A DNA stretch of 64,000 nucleotides from Deuterostichococcus epilithicus. Lineage: Eukaryota > Chlorophyta > Trebouxiophyceae > Prasiolales > Stichococcaceae. Every line of letters begins with the position of its first letter. The stretch's first letter is position 1. The stretch is from contig JAVTLE010000023.1 in assembly GCA_033439295.1 (NCBI GenBank), forward strand, positions 2,888,530-2,952,529, given 5' to 3'. Both the position numbers and the translations under genes were made by a program. Positions 23,401 to 40,445 of the stretch are shown piece by piece. The notes beneath the pieces were generated by a model. The model was given only the letters and a program-made list of their open reading frames with translations, made no database searches and was not told the DNA's origin.

Positions 23401-24733
23401 TCTGCCGCTGCTCCTGAAGCCGCTGCTGCTGCTGCTGTCGTCGTCGTGCTGCCAGGTGCCACGCGCCGGCCGCTGATCCCTTCCAGATCCGACTTGCCAG
23501 TCCTCTCGGTCCTGGCCCCTGCTGAAGTCTCGGCCCCTGCCACCGCTATGGCCCCTGCCGCCGCCACGGCCGCCGCTGCCGCCATAGCGGCCGGAGAAGG
23601 AGCTGCCGGCAAAGCTGTCGTCGCTCGGGTCATCACGCCCACCGCCGCCGTCGGAGTGACTGAAGCGACTGGAGAAGGAGTCTCCGGCAGAGACGTCGCT
23701 GTCCGAACGGTCAGAGCGGCTGGCGCCGCTTCGGCTGAACCCGTATTCGCCCTTTTCATACTGCTGCTGGCTGCGGTCCAGCCTGCTGCGGCCGCCGCCC
23801 CTGCCGCCGCCGCGGCTGTCGCTGCCAAACCTGCCGCCGCCGCGACCGCGGCTGTCACTGCCAAATCTACCGCCGCCGCCACCACGGCTGTCGCTGCCGA
23901 ACCTCCCGCCCCCATCGCTGCGGCTTTCGCTGCCGAATCGGCCGCCTCTGCCTGCACGACTGTCGCTGCCGAATCGGCCGCCTCTGCCTGCACGACTGTC
24001 GCTGCCGAATCGGCCGCCTCTGCCTGCACGACTGTCGCTGCCGAACCGGCCGCCTTTGCCACCGCGGCTGTTGCTGCCGGACCAGTTGCCTCTGCCGCCG
24101 AGACTGTCGCGAGAGCCGAACCTTCCTGCAGAAGACTCTGTGCAGCAGGGCAGTGATACATTAAGATGTTGGATTGAAGTGCAGCAAGCGACCTTGGCGG
24201 ACATAATGCAAGGGATGCAATGAGTGTGGCAACGCCGCCGCGGCACCCCACAGAAGCGTACCCTCATCGCCATAGCTGGCGCGTGCAGCGCCAGCTCTAC
24301 CGCGCTTGGCCTTCGAATCTGACCAGCTGCTCGCGTCGCGGCGATGGACCGAGCCAGAGCTGCCCCCGGAGAACTCACGGAGGCTGCTGGTGCCGGGCAG
24401 GCAGAGCATGGAACCCAGCACCGGCACCATACACCCCAGGGCAGATCCTTGCCACACACCAGAGGTGCAGGACGTGCTCAGCTTTGCATTACAGGCCAGA
24501 AAGCCCAGCAGACGCGCCGTCATCAAGCGTACAAGTGTTGAACGACCTGGTGGGCTCTGCTCCGAGACGCGTGTAAGAGGTTGTACAGGAGTCTGATGTC
24601 TCACTGAGGGATCTTGCAATGATCCGTTGACAATTCTGAGCAGAATGAACGGGTTCGCCACAAAAACCATCTTTCGGAAGTGCATGCTCCAGGGCGGCGT
24701 CCCGAAACGGAACATCATCCCCAGTCGTTCCAT
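20480..24733 (-). CDS. MRM1: MRM1-type rRNA 2'-O-ribose methyltransferase (SpoU/TrmH) with RGG N-terminal domain
   Basis: The product is an AdoMet-dependent enzyme predicted to methylate a ribose in organellar large-subunit rRNA. The ATG at 24733 gives a leader [20 protein letters not shown]; an in-frame ATG at 24523 ([14 protein letters not shown]) is an alternative, and both look organelle-targeting. The next exon (about 23262-24144) is a Gly/Arg/Ser domain with repeated [12 protein letters not shown]. The RNA-binding substrate domain follows with [19 protein letters not shown] (about 22730-22800) and [20 protein letters not shown] (about 22395-22450). The SPOUT knot has [29 protein letters not shown] across an intron (about 22080, then 21850). 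It continues with [15 protein letters not shown] (about 21730-21770), [13 protein letters not shown] (about 21200) and [15 protein letters not shown] (about 20670), i.e. motifs 1 to 3 intact. The C-terminus is a Gly/Ala-rich tail. Confidence 0.88.
21342..21369. repeat. Hexamer repeat CTTGGG in an MRM1 intron
   Basis: About 4.7 copies of CTTGGG lie on the plus strand inside an intron of MRM1. It is not the plant telomere repeat TTTAGGG. Confidence 0.8.
23929..24036 (-). repeat. Three perfect 36-bp coding repeats in the RGG domain of MRM1
   Basis: Units at 23929-23964, 23965-24000 and 24001-24036 are identical; a diverged fourth follows. Each encodes twelve residues with the pattern [12 protein letters not shown]. 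Degenerate relatives extend from about 23800 to 24100. Identity at third codon positions shows recent expansion. Confidence 0.92.
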
Positions 24734-24800
24734 GCGATCGAAATCGAAATCGAAGAGTATTTGACAGTTATAAAGACATCTTGACGCGTTGCAATTTCAG

Positions 24801-29529
<4,729 letters not shown>

Positions 29530-30047
29530 CGCATGAGTGTATGCTCCGGTTCTTGGCCCATTTGACGTTAAACACAGATGTGAGCTGGCCGCGAGGTCAG
29601 CAGCAGAACATCAGTGAAAAGGACACACGATCATTACACGGACTTTGCAGAATGAGTTCGAAGCGGAGCGCTGCTGCAACCCGCTTCGAACGCGCAGCAT
29701 GCATGCGAAATGCAAATCTTCGCAAAACAGCCGGGGCCAGGCCAAGCGGAGTGAAGACTTAGTGGAGACATACCACCAAACCGTTTCGAACCCCGCGAGC
29801 CGCGTGCGCTCGGTGCTTGATACGCGCATTTGCAAGTCCGCGCCAGGCAGAGACAGCTCGTAGATCCAGCTGAGAAGCTCAAGCCGTGCGCAACGTCAGA
29901 TAGAAGGACGCCAGGCTGCACAACGGACTTCTACTGTTCTACAGATAGGTAGTCCGCTCAGTCGTGCAGCTCGTGAGCACAGCATCGATGGCACTTGTGA
30001 GCTGAACACATTCTAGCCTTCTGGCCTGGTATTATACATCTTCTACC
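29530..30047. promoter_or_regulatory. Divergent intergenic region RECQ/FUSED kinase
   Basis: These 518 bases separate two divergent start codons. Short open frames here have no family resemblance. An upstream RecQ exon cannot be excluded, because the helicase N-terminus is very short. Confidence 0.45.
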
Positions 30048-33000
30048 ATGAGTAGACAGCCGCAGAAACGCAGCAGCAAGGAGCTAAACAACTACTTGAT
30101 GCTCGAGTCCATCGGAGAGGGCTCCTTTGGAAAGGTGTGGCCCTGGGGCACATCGGACGCGCGATGTATCAGTGGAGATGCTTTGATGACGGATCCAAAT
30201 ATCCAGCGTTACAGGCGCTCGAGCAAATGCCGTGCACACACCGCCTCAGCTGTCGCCTGGAGCGCGACCCCTCAAAGGACCTTGACGCTGTGCGCTGGCT
30301 CATTGCAGCCGTCGAATCAGGGATGATGCATGCTCACGAGCCGTCAACTAATGCTGCGGCGCAGGTGTTTAAGGGACGGCGAAAATTCACCGGCCAGATG
30401 GCCGCGCTCAAGTTCATCAGGAAGTATGGCAAGAGCCAGAAGGACATTGATAGCCTGCGGCAGGAGATCGCCATCCTGCGCGAACTGAACCACCCGAACA
30501 TCATTCAGTGGCTGGACAACTTCGAGACGGAGGACGACTTTGTTGTTGTGACCGAACTGGGGCAGGGTGCGTACGCTGCGGCACCCTAGCAGATGGCTTA
30601 AACGTGTGCATCCTGCTCGCAGTTCCTGCTTTGCCCGTGTCTCAAGGTTGCAAGCATGCAAGCGGCACATTTGCCAGGCTTTCAGCGCCGGTCTGTGCAT
30701 TGCACTGCGGAGTCGGCAGTTCATGATAACACGCGGGACATCAGCACGTCAACCGGTCATCAGCGCAGCAGCGCTGCAGCATGCAGCAGCGCCGCGCTGC
30801 TGCCTGCTGCGGGCATCAGGGGAGAGATTGCAACCAACGCAGCTCGTGCCAGTACCCCGCAGACATACTGTTTCGCAGCCTGCGAGCAGCTTGCGCCAAA
30901 TACCTGCGCAGGCGAGCTGTTCCACATCCTGGAGGACGACAAGACGCTGCCGGAGGAGGTGGTACGCGACATCGCCAAGCAGCTGGTGCAAGCGCTGTAC
31001 TACCTGCACAGCCACCGCATCATCCACCGCGATATGAAGCCGCAGGTGTGCTCTGGACTTGCTTGCATGATGGTTCCTTCACCTTGAGCACCTTGTGTTG
31101 ACACCCAAGAAGGTTATCATCAGAGGCTGCTGCGTCTCCTACTCGTATGCATTGTTCGATGCGGTCTTGGATGGTGGACTGCAGCAGCTCGTGGTGCCGC
31201 TTTGAGCATTGAGCCGCTTTACATTGTGCGGCCGCAGAACATCCTGGTGGGCGCCAACGGCGTGGTGAAGCTGTGCGACTTCGGCTTTGCACGCGCCATG
31301 GGCAGCACCACGCTCATGCTGACATCCATCAAGGGCACGCCGCTGTACATGGCACCTGAGCTGGTGCAGGAGCAGCCCTACGACTACGGGGTGGGTTGAA
31401 GATATGCCTCTTCCCCTGCAATGCCCTCTGCTGCGCATGCGGGCAATATGCCCTCTCCAACTTTCGATCACAGGTGGCCTGGTGCCATGACTGTGCAACA
31501 GGCTCTTTGCCGCATAGGTCGCTCCCGTGCTGGACTGTTGCAAGCAAGATGCCCGGGCAGCAGCGGGCGCGTTCGAAGGACAGTCGAAGGCCCTGATGTT
31601 GAGTATCTCACTGACCCAAAGACGATGCTACACAGCTGAAGCATTAGGACATGGCCGACCCGCAGGTGGACCTGTGGTCCCTGGGCGTCATCTTGTTCGA
31701 GCTGTTCAAGGGGGAGCCGCCCTTCTTCACCAACTCCATCTACTCGCTGATCCACCACATCGTGCGCGACCCCGTGCGCTACCCGGACAGCATGTCCCCC
31801 CAGTTCAAGGGCTTCCTCCAGGCGCGCTCTCGCTGCTTGGGTTGCCCTCTGGGTGTGCATGCCGTTTTCGATCATTGCATGTCCGGGGTTCGCGACTGCA
31901 GCGCTGTGCCTGCCTCAGCAGCCGGCCTGGGCAAGCTGCATCAGGCACACCAGCCCCTGCAAGGGCCTGCAGGCTCGTGACCTGGCAGCTCGCATCAGAT
32001 GCCGCCACGGTGTCTGGAAGAAAGTTGTCGAGTCAACATTGTGCTGCATCATGGCGCAGGGCCTGCTGCAGAAGAACCCCAAGGCGCGGCTGTCGTGGCC
32101 GGAGCTGCTGGGACACTCGTTTGTGTCCATGAGCGCGGAGGAGAAGGAGGCACGGGCCGCCGCTGCGGACCGGGAGCGCGTTGCGAGCCGCGACACCCGC
32201 GGCTGGCACGGCGAGCACAAGAGGCAGGCCCCCGCAGGTGGGAATTCAACCAGTCCAGCCTCGAATACCAGTGCTTGCTGCTCGCTGATGTGGAAACCTT
32301 GCCTGGGAAACACACAGTCGATGCCACAGTAGCAGCAGTATGAGTGCGCATATGCATGCTGTTATTGGCGTGGCAATTTCAACAGATTCACTTAGTCGAT
32401 ACACATCTGCTGGATTGTCGTGCAGGGAGCGACTCGGCGTCCTCGTTGACGCTCGTGCCGCCGCCGCCGGTGCAGTGCGCGACGCCGCAGATCAAGGGCA
32501 AGCACAGCGGCGGCCGCCACGGGCCAGGCGCCATGCGCGCGCCGCCGGCACGCCCCTGCCCGCCGCAGCCGCCGTCAGCCAACGGCGCCACCACGCTGCG
32601 GTCGCCGCTCGCGGAGACGCAGGTGGCACCAACATCGTGCAAGAATGCAGTTTGCAATCGCGTCCAGACCAGCATTGCTTGGCAATGTGCCATCAGCTCC
32701 CTGCCAGAGCTCTGACTCCTGTGTGCGACCGGGTCCAAAATGCGAGAAGAAAGTTTGCATCGTCAATGGCAGCAGGCGACGTCGCCGGGCGCGGGTCAGC
32801 GGCACACCGGCTTCCGCAAGCCGCCGGCGACAGCACCTGCAGCCGAGCGCGCGCGCACCCGCCTGCGCATGGAAGACCTGGACCTTGGTGAGTGAGCGAT
32901 GGGACGAACACTCATTCAAACCGAGTCCCTCCTTCAGAACAGGGTGCAGACTGCAGATGGGATCTTGGGGCTTCTGGCAAGGGTGCAGCCGGTGCCTGCT

Positions 33001-36000
33001 CGAGTGGTGCTACAACATCAAGCACGAAAGAGTCTCCCAGACACCAGGAAACCACTCTGTTATGCTGTGTGCGTGCGCAGGTGAGAAGCCAGCCCGCCAC
33101 AGCGCAGACAGTGCGCCGCAGCCGCCGCAGCGTCCAGCCTCACCCGCCGGCCAGACTTACGCCGTGGCCCAGACTCTCCAGGTTGGCCTTCTGAAGCTGC
33201 TGCACAGAACCACTGTCACACCAGGCGATTGCCGCTGCAGGCGCACCTCGAAACTTGCCATGAGAGATGACGAAATCAGGCGACTGGAGAGATGATGAAA
33301 CCACAAGACTGAAAAACATGATAGATCCCAAAAAGTCTGTCCTGCAGGACGTGGAGAGGTCAGCCAGCTCCAGCAGCGGCGCGGACGCGCTGTGGAACGA
33401 CGGCCGCGCCGTGCCGGCGGTGCTGAAAGCGCTGACGGTGCCGCCTTCTGGCCCCGAGCACATGAACTTCCTGGGTCCCGATGTGCAGCGCGCCCTCAAG
33501 GTGCGCGAGCAGCATGCAGTCGTGGCACGATGCCGTGCAACATCCGCGGGCGCCCCTGAACGTTTCGGTCTGTCGGTGCAAGATGCGTCGTGTGTCAGCT
33601 GCATGCTGGCCTTGGCTTCGGGCGACACGATCTGCCAAACCACTAGTCCGCGAAAGGACCATTGTGTGCCCGCCGTATGCTGCAGCACATCAGATTGACA
33701 AAGCTTGCTGTTGATGTGACAGAGCGTGCTGTTCCGACCCCCTGCCCCTGACTCCTGGCCCTGGCCCCTGAGCAGTCTCTGAGGCGCATGCGCCCGCCGC
33801 GCAGGCCGCGCTGAACCTGCTGCGGTACGGGCGCGGNCGCCCGCAGAGCGTGCCGCTGCAGAAGGGCCTGGCGGCGGCCATCCGTGCCGCCGCGGTGGCG
33901 GCGCCGCCGACCGCCATTGCTTCCCTCGACATCCTGCGCGTCACAGAGAGCCAGCTGGCAGAGGCGGTGCCCTCGCGGCGCAGCTCCACTGGCGGCGTAG
34001 ACAGGTGTCCATCCGCGCTGAAACTTGTGCTCGGACATACGTTGAATGACCAGTCCAGCCGAGCTCCCACCCATCATCATGTGTGGACAAGCTTGTGGTG
34101 TCTTCGCGGAAGCCCCTCCTCAGTGCCGACTTGCTACAGGATCGGAGCACATCTGCCTGACAATCGCGAACCAGGTTGTGAACCAGGACATGACGGTGGC
34201 CTGTGTTCCTTCCCTGCAGGTTTATAGCATTGGAGGAGTCGCCACAGCTGTACGTCGCATTGCTGGAGCACCGGCAGGGGCTTGACCCCTGGGGGGTGGT
34301 TGCCGCCGCGGCCGGCGGCATAGCCGCCGTCTTCAGCCGAGCGCAGGTGGGCCACTTAGAAGGCAACATGCGCAACTCGCACTTCTGCTGTGATGCAGAT
34401 GTTTGCAATAGTTTTGGCTGCAGACGAGTTCGACCAGGCTGACTTCTGGGAGCCCATGTCTGCAGCACACGCTTTCGGACAGCACCGCGGGTCCGCCTGC
34501 GCGCAAGCGGGCAGAAGGCATCCTGACGTGGCTGCTGCAGCAGAGCGTGATCCCCAGCCTCGTGCAGTGCGCCGCCGACGCCGCAGGTGAGGGTTCGCCT
34601 GGATGTGATTGACGCAGGCTCGCGGGCCACTGTGCGAGTGTGCCATTCGATTGGCATCTGCGCGAATCAGCAAGCGTATGATGGTGTTCGCATTCGCGGG
34701 CATCTGGCTCACCACTGGTGTCACCTCACAGCGTGTCCTTCGCCATGACAGTGTCCGCGAGTGGCGAGATCATTGCATGCGGCGCGGCGATCTCGGCGCT
34801 GGCGGCCGCGGTCCACGTCACGGCTGCGGGCCCCACATCGGCGCGGACGGCCGACCACTTCCCGCTGGCTGCGTCGCTCAACGCCGGCGGCCTGGCGGCC
34901 TCTGCGGGCGCATCGTCAGGCGCCGTCCCGCGCCGCCCGCATAAGCTGCTGCAGGCGGCAGCGGCGGCGGCGGGCGCGGCCTTGGCAGAACGCCGCGGCG
35001 CTCTCAGGTGCGGACTTGCTCTTGCAACTCAACACTATATCTCGTGCAGTCGCCCACGACAGATGCTGAGCAGGCGCTGAACCAACGGCCAGGTTCCTCT
35101 GCAACCTGCAAGGAGTTGTGGGAAGGGTCCGCTGTTCGACTTTGTGCTCCGTGCCCAATTCGCAGGGCACTGCGGAGTCGCCTGGCTGCGCAGCACCAGC
35201 ATTCAGGCAACGGGGACGGCAGCGGCACCGCCGAGGCACTGGCGGTGCTGCTGGCTGCGTGCGCCGCGTCGCCGGCGGCATGCGAGGCAGCAGTTGCTGG
35301 CTCCATTCCACAGGTGCGGCGAGACGGTTGCAGTGTGACACCTCCACCTGAAGTCACACCGTCACCACATCACTGAGCTGTCTGGCAAGGGATTAGGTGG
35401 CACTTTGTGCACCCAGCAGTGCGTGATCCTATAGTATATCTGGTTCTGCCTTGTAAGGGTGAAGGATGCACTCATCCACCATCTCCGTGCTGAGAAGGGC
35501 TGTCATTTGTGCAGGCACTTGTGCACACAGCCGACCGGCCACAGGGCAGTGCGCGGGCGCTTCTAGCGCTGGCAGCCATCGTGCGAAGCGTGGCCAATTC
35601 GCCCTGCCAGCCGCTGCAGCTGTTCGGGTCTGCAGAGGGCCTGGCGGCCGCCGTCCACACACTGCTGGCATTTCTGCGGGCAAGAGTTTTCTAACTGTAT
35701 GCTGCAAAGCAGCATGTTGAGCACTTGTCGAGGTTGCGATTGTACCCTTTCAAGCATTGATGGAAAGCAAGGGCTGATACGACCAGCCTTGGAGGTCATG
35801 AGTGAGTGCTCGGCTTCTCGCCTCACACCATCAGTGATGTCTGTGCAAATTAGCAGCATGTGTTGCCGCAGTTGGTCGGCACCGATGCAGCCGTGGCATC
35901 AGCTGCCGCTGGCGCACTGGCAGCCATCGCCAAGCTGCACCACGGCCGCTGGCCTGCGGCTGCTTCAGCATCAGCTCCGCTGCGCACCTCAGGTGAGTTG

Positions 36001-39000
36001 CTGGCACAGGCCGGCCTGATTGCTTGAGGGTGTTTCAAGCAACTTGCGCTTTCGCGGCAAGGAAGGCTTGGTGCATCGTCATGTTAAGCGAAAGTTCCTT
36101 GTGGCACATAGCCCAATGTGCCGCCAAGCTGTGTCTGAACTCAGGATTACTTTGTCGCCTCAGGCGTGGCGCCGCCGCCGGAGCTGTGCGGCACGGCCGC
36201 CATGGCGGCGCTGCGGCAGCTGCTGGGCGGCCGCGGGAGTGGCCGCGCCCCGGCTTCGAGCCCGCGCAGGGCTCCGGCTGCGCAGCCGGCCTGCGGGTCG
36301 GGCCGCTGGAGCTCGCGGGGGCGCTGCTGGCGGCCGGCGGCGCGGCCGCGGAGCCCGGGCAGTCGGTCATCCGCACCAACGTCGGCAACCTGGCGCTGGA
36401 GCTACTGCAGGCTGCCGCTGCGGTGAGCAGCCAGCCACCATGAGTCTCGCTGGGCAACTGCACTTCAAGCGACCTGTGAGATGCGGCTGTTCCTCCCTGG
36501 CTGTCGTACGCTGTGCCAGCGCCAGGCCGCTGTCGCTCCTTGCCGGGCTGGAGGCCCAGGTGCATACGGACACTGCTCGAGCAGGCTGGCTCAGCTCGTT
36601 TCGTATGATTCGTATCGCGCGCGCAGGTGCCTCCTGGCGCGGCGCTGTCAGAGCTGTCGCCCGCTGGCACCGCGTCGCTGCTGGTCGTTGCGACGGCGCT
36701 GGCGGCGCCTGAGGGGCTGGGCCCTGCGCTGCTGATGCGGCGGGAGGTGCTGCCGGGGGCATTGGCGCTGCTCAGCCCCGCGCACCTGCGCGCTATTGTG
36801 GGTCGCAACTCTGCACTGCAGCATGCCTCGAAAACGCACCTTGCTGACACAGACTGGCCATGCGCACCACCAGTGCATGCATGGCATGTCACTTCGCAAT
36901 TCGCCCGCAACATGCCAGTAGCGCACAGAGCCTTTTCTGCCTGTGCACTTCCTGTTGATCATCTGATCTGGTGGAAGACTTCGTTGCTGGATCGCAGGTG
37001 AAGTTCAGCGGCCCTGACGGCGGCGACGCGGGCGCGTCGCAGCTGGCGGCGGCGGTGACCAACCTTCTGGCTCCTCCGCTGACGCCCGCAGTCGGCCTGC
37101 CAGAGGCGCACCTGAGGCAGTATCAGGTGTGGAAAGGCAATGCAGCGTCCCGAGTCAAGGCATGCACGAGAATGAGGTTTGCTTGCCACAGACACTGGCA
37201 CAACCTGTGCAGAGCTGCTGGGGACGTGAGCTGCTCGAACTCTTGCCGAAAGCTGGATGCCTCTTGTTGAATGGTGGACTGTTTGCAAACTGCACTAATG
37301 ACTGCAAACACAGTAAGCCAGCAATGCGACGCACGAATGTTCTACCATGCGTCAGCAGGATGCGCTGATGGCGGCGGACGCAGTGGGCGTGCTGACGCGG
37401 GCGCTGCCGTGGTTACCGGCGGAGGGCATGGCCACGACCGCGATCTTTATACAACGGCTCGTCACCGCCGAACGGCAGCCGGGCCGCCAGTTCGGCGCCC
37501 AGTTTGTGGCGGCCGGGGGGCTGCAGATGTCGGTGTTAGAGAGGCGAGTGATGCCACAGCTGCAGATGTTACTGCCTCCAGGGTTGGCTATGCAATGTCA
37601 TTGGGTGCTTGCAGGATGACGGGTCATCCTGAGGAAGCACATGCAATACCCTGCCAAGGGGTCGCGCCCCTCCTGCAAGACCTGTCCTGCGGCAGCTTGC
37701 AGTTCATACGCCTGTCAGAAAGACGTCAGCATTGCAGAGGGCCTGGACGCGCTGCAAGGCAGGCCTGACACCGTCTGATGTCTGTTGTGCAGGATGCTGG
37801 GGCCGCAGGCGTTGACGACTGGCAAGCAGTTCAGCCTGAGCATCCTCAGCCAGCTGGCGCGCTCCGACGAGCGGAATTATGCCGCCCTTGCCGACGCCGA
37901 CATCTGCTCCCAGGTGCACAGGTTGCAGAAGTGCAGCTGCATCGGTTGCCAAGTGCAGTGTCACATCGGCCGTCACTGCGGCCGAGAGGGCAGGCCGATC
38001 CACAGCAGCTGTTGCGCGCAAGGAGCTTGCCCGCAGGGACCTGCGCGGCAGTTCCAGTGCAGTCTGCCCCTCACGACACTGGCTCGGTCAGCACCAGGCG
38101 CCGCACAGCAAACGTTGCTGTCCTGAATCCAACCTTAGTGAGACTCATTCTCAAGTCCCAACCCCTGTCTCTTGACTGCAGCTGCGGCCATTGCTGGAGC
38201 ACGAGGATGCGAGCCTGCGGGCGCGCGCCGCCAACCTGGTCGGCAACCTTGCGCGCCACTCGGCAGCCTTTTACGCCTCCTTCTCAGAGCACGGGCTGCT
38301 GCCGCTGCTTATCGACATGTGCGCCGACCCGGACGCTGCGGCGCGCAAGTTCGCCTGCTTCGCCATCGGCAACGCTGGTGCGTGAGGCAGCTTTCCAGGT
38401 TGCCCTTGCCCGCGGGCTGGCTCGAGCCTGACCCCTGCAGCGTCTGCACAGCTGGTCAGTGCATGTGCCGTACCATGCTTTGTGTGCCCGCCAGCTACTT
38501 CTTGAGACTCGTAAGAATCGCAACAGCCCCTCCTGCTGGACCGGATCACGGCAGCCATCTGCAGGACGCCAGTTGCTCACCACAGCCGCCCTCCTGCGCC
38601 TGTGCAGCGTACCACAGCGCGCAGCTGTATGGCCAGCTGGAGGAGGCCGTGGCGCCGCTGGTGGCGCTGCTGCAGGACGGGGAAGGGCGCACCCGCGGCA
38701 ACGCCATCGGCGCGCTCGGCAACCTGGCCCGCAAGTCCGACGAGCTGGTGCCCGAGCTGCTGCGCACCGGCGCCATGCAGGTGCGTGCGCGTAAGACGCC
38801 GGAACGAGCAGGTCCGAGTGGCGCACGCTGGCCACGAGCAGCGGGAAGGTGGCTTTCGGCGTGGGAGGCTGCAGCAGGCTCGCTTTCGTCTCAAGCCTGG
38901 GTATGCTTGGTGCACTGCCAATGTTGCGTGATGCTGCTTGCTGGGGTGGAACTTGGACTGGGCGCCTTGCACAGGCCGATTTCGCTTTGACACAGGCCCT

Positions 39001-39685
39001 CGTGCGGATCGCGACCAGCCTGGACGTGGCCTCCAGCGCGGACGCGGGACAGCTCCGCATCGCTGTGTTCTCCGTCGGCAACATGGCCCAGTGGCTCGCT
39101 TGCGCCAAGGTGGGCATCTTTCAAAATATCCAGTCGAGGCTTCCCGCCACAAACCCTGGAATGCTGCTTGAGCAGCCCTGCAGCACACCGGCCATCTGCT
39201 GCTGCGGCCACCTGCATCGTGCTCTCAGCTCGTGACCGGTGAGCCCCTTACTATCCGCGTCAAGGCAGTGGTGCATGTCTTGCGCAGGTGCTGCTGGAGA
39301 CGGCGGACGTGGCATCGCTGCTGGCGGTCATCGAGCAGCGCTCGCCGGACAAGACCACACGCGGCTTTGCGCGCACCAACCTGGTCGGTTCCGCCTGCAT
39401 TCAGTTCTGAAAACAGTGCAAGGCGCTGAAGATAGCTCCTCTGATTCTGTGGAGACCGTCCCAGAGGAGGCCAGGCGGCAGGGCCTGTTCTGCGCCAAGC
39501 CGTCCAGCTGGCGTGTGGCTGACCCGTGCGGTGGCAGGCATCGCCGACACAGCCGTGTTGTTGTGTCTCGGAGCTCAAAGCCTGTACGGTGCACTGCGAT
39601 GTCCCTTGATATGTATGCTATCCAACACCTGCAGGCCCGGCTGCGTGAGCTCCAGGCGGCAATGGCAGCAGGGCTAGTCGTGTGA
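30048..39685 (+). CDS. TIO: Fused/TIO-family serine/threonine protein kinase with C-terminal ARM-like repeats
   Basis: This is the orthologue group of plant TWO-IN-ONE (phragmoplast expansion) and animal/algal FUSED (STK36, ciliary central pair). The ATG at 30048 gives [16 protein letters not shown], then [20 protein letters not shown] (30366 on) with the ATP-site lysine. It continues with [31 protein letters not shown] (catalytic HRD, about 31015), [15 protein letters not shown] (DFG, about 31265), [19 protein letters not shown], and [20 protein letters not shown] (about 31667). The kinase ends with [14 protein letters not shown] (about 32080). After a Pro/Ser linker, about twenty exons encode Ala/Leu-rich ARM-like helices, for example [20 protein letters not shown] (38188), [10 protein letters not shown] and [19 protein letters not shown] (38695). 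The last exon is uncertain: in-frame stop at 39410, or splicing from about 39382 to 39635-39685, which gives a smoother helix. I chose the latter. One N lies at 33837. Confidence 0.88.
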
Positions 39686-40445
39686 CGTGGCAACGGCGCT
39701 TGGTGATGTTTCGGCCCGCCTCGCCTGCACATTCTGGCCTTTCGGGCGTCCAGCTTCATGCGAAGGAGAGCCCAATGCGCATTGGCCACGCGAGGCTCGG
39801 TGGTTTTGTACGCGAGGCTCGGCACAGCCATGGCGGCATCAGCTCCGAGGCTGGGTTGACGACTGGCGACGTGTGCACACGGTGACTTGTACTTCGCTGA
39901 CATTGATTTGTTCGTGTGACCTACGTCTCCAGTGAGAGTATCGTGTGTAGAGGTGATGCTGCGATGACTGGCTGCTGTGCACGCAATGGTACAGATATGG
40001 GCTGCGTCGAGCCAGCTGTGCTCGCAGGGCATCTGCAAGTGAGTTGATGTAGGAAAACTAACTGGTGGTGCTCAGTTTCTCCCGAGCAACAGAGTTAGCA
40101 GGTCGCTGCAGCATGCCATCACTACACCTCAGGATTGGTGGTGTGATGGAGTCTACTGGAGTAACATGCGTCCGTGGACATGTGAATCATCAGGCGTTCG
40201 AGGTTGCACGTCTTTGCATGCTCAGATCTCATGGAAGATGTGAGGAGGCCGATAGTTGTATCGAGATTGGACTGTCGGAGACTGGCTGCTCCATTGACGA
40301 CCCTTTGACGACCCCTCCGGCAGAGATAAGGGAAATCGATTCACTCCCAGAGATTCTTGCACAACACCGTGCGGCAGCGCTCAACAGGCCATCTCCCCGC
40401 GCGCACGACCCCACTGTCAGCACCAGTCACAGCAGCAGAGCAGCC
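39686..40445. promoter_or_regulatory. Intergenic region upstream of PSAD
   Basis: These 760 bases hold the kinase 3' UTR and the promoter and 5' UTR of PSAD. An open frame runs through the last 380 bases in phase with PSAD, but it lacks conserved sequence, and the transit-peptide start at 40446 is better. No RNA gene is seen. Confidence 0.45.

Noticed and set aside
23236-24156. 306-codon open frame on plus, rich in Ala and Val
   Set aside because: It is the antisense of the RGG repeats of MRM1. GC-rich repeats leave several frames open, and only the minus frame continues into conserved SpoU domains.
29611-29921. Short minus-strand frames that could be a RecQ first exon
   Set aside because: No targeting signal, conserved motif or clear donor links them to the exon starting at 29529. 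Left as promoter region.
40065-40445. N-terminal extension of PsaD from an upstream in-frame start
   Set aside because: The extension has no conserved sequence, and a normal transit peptide begins at 40446.
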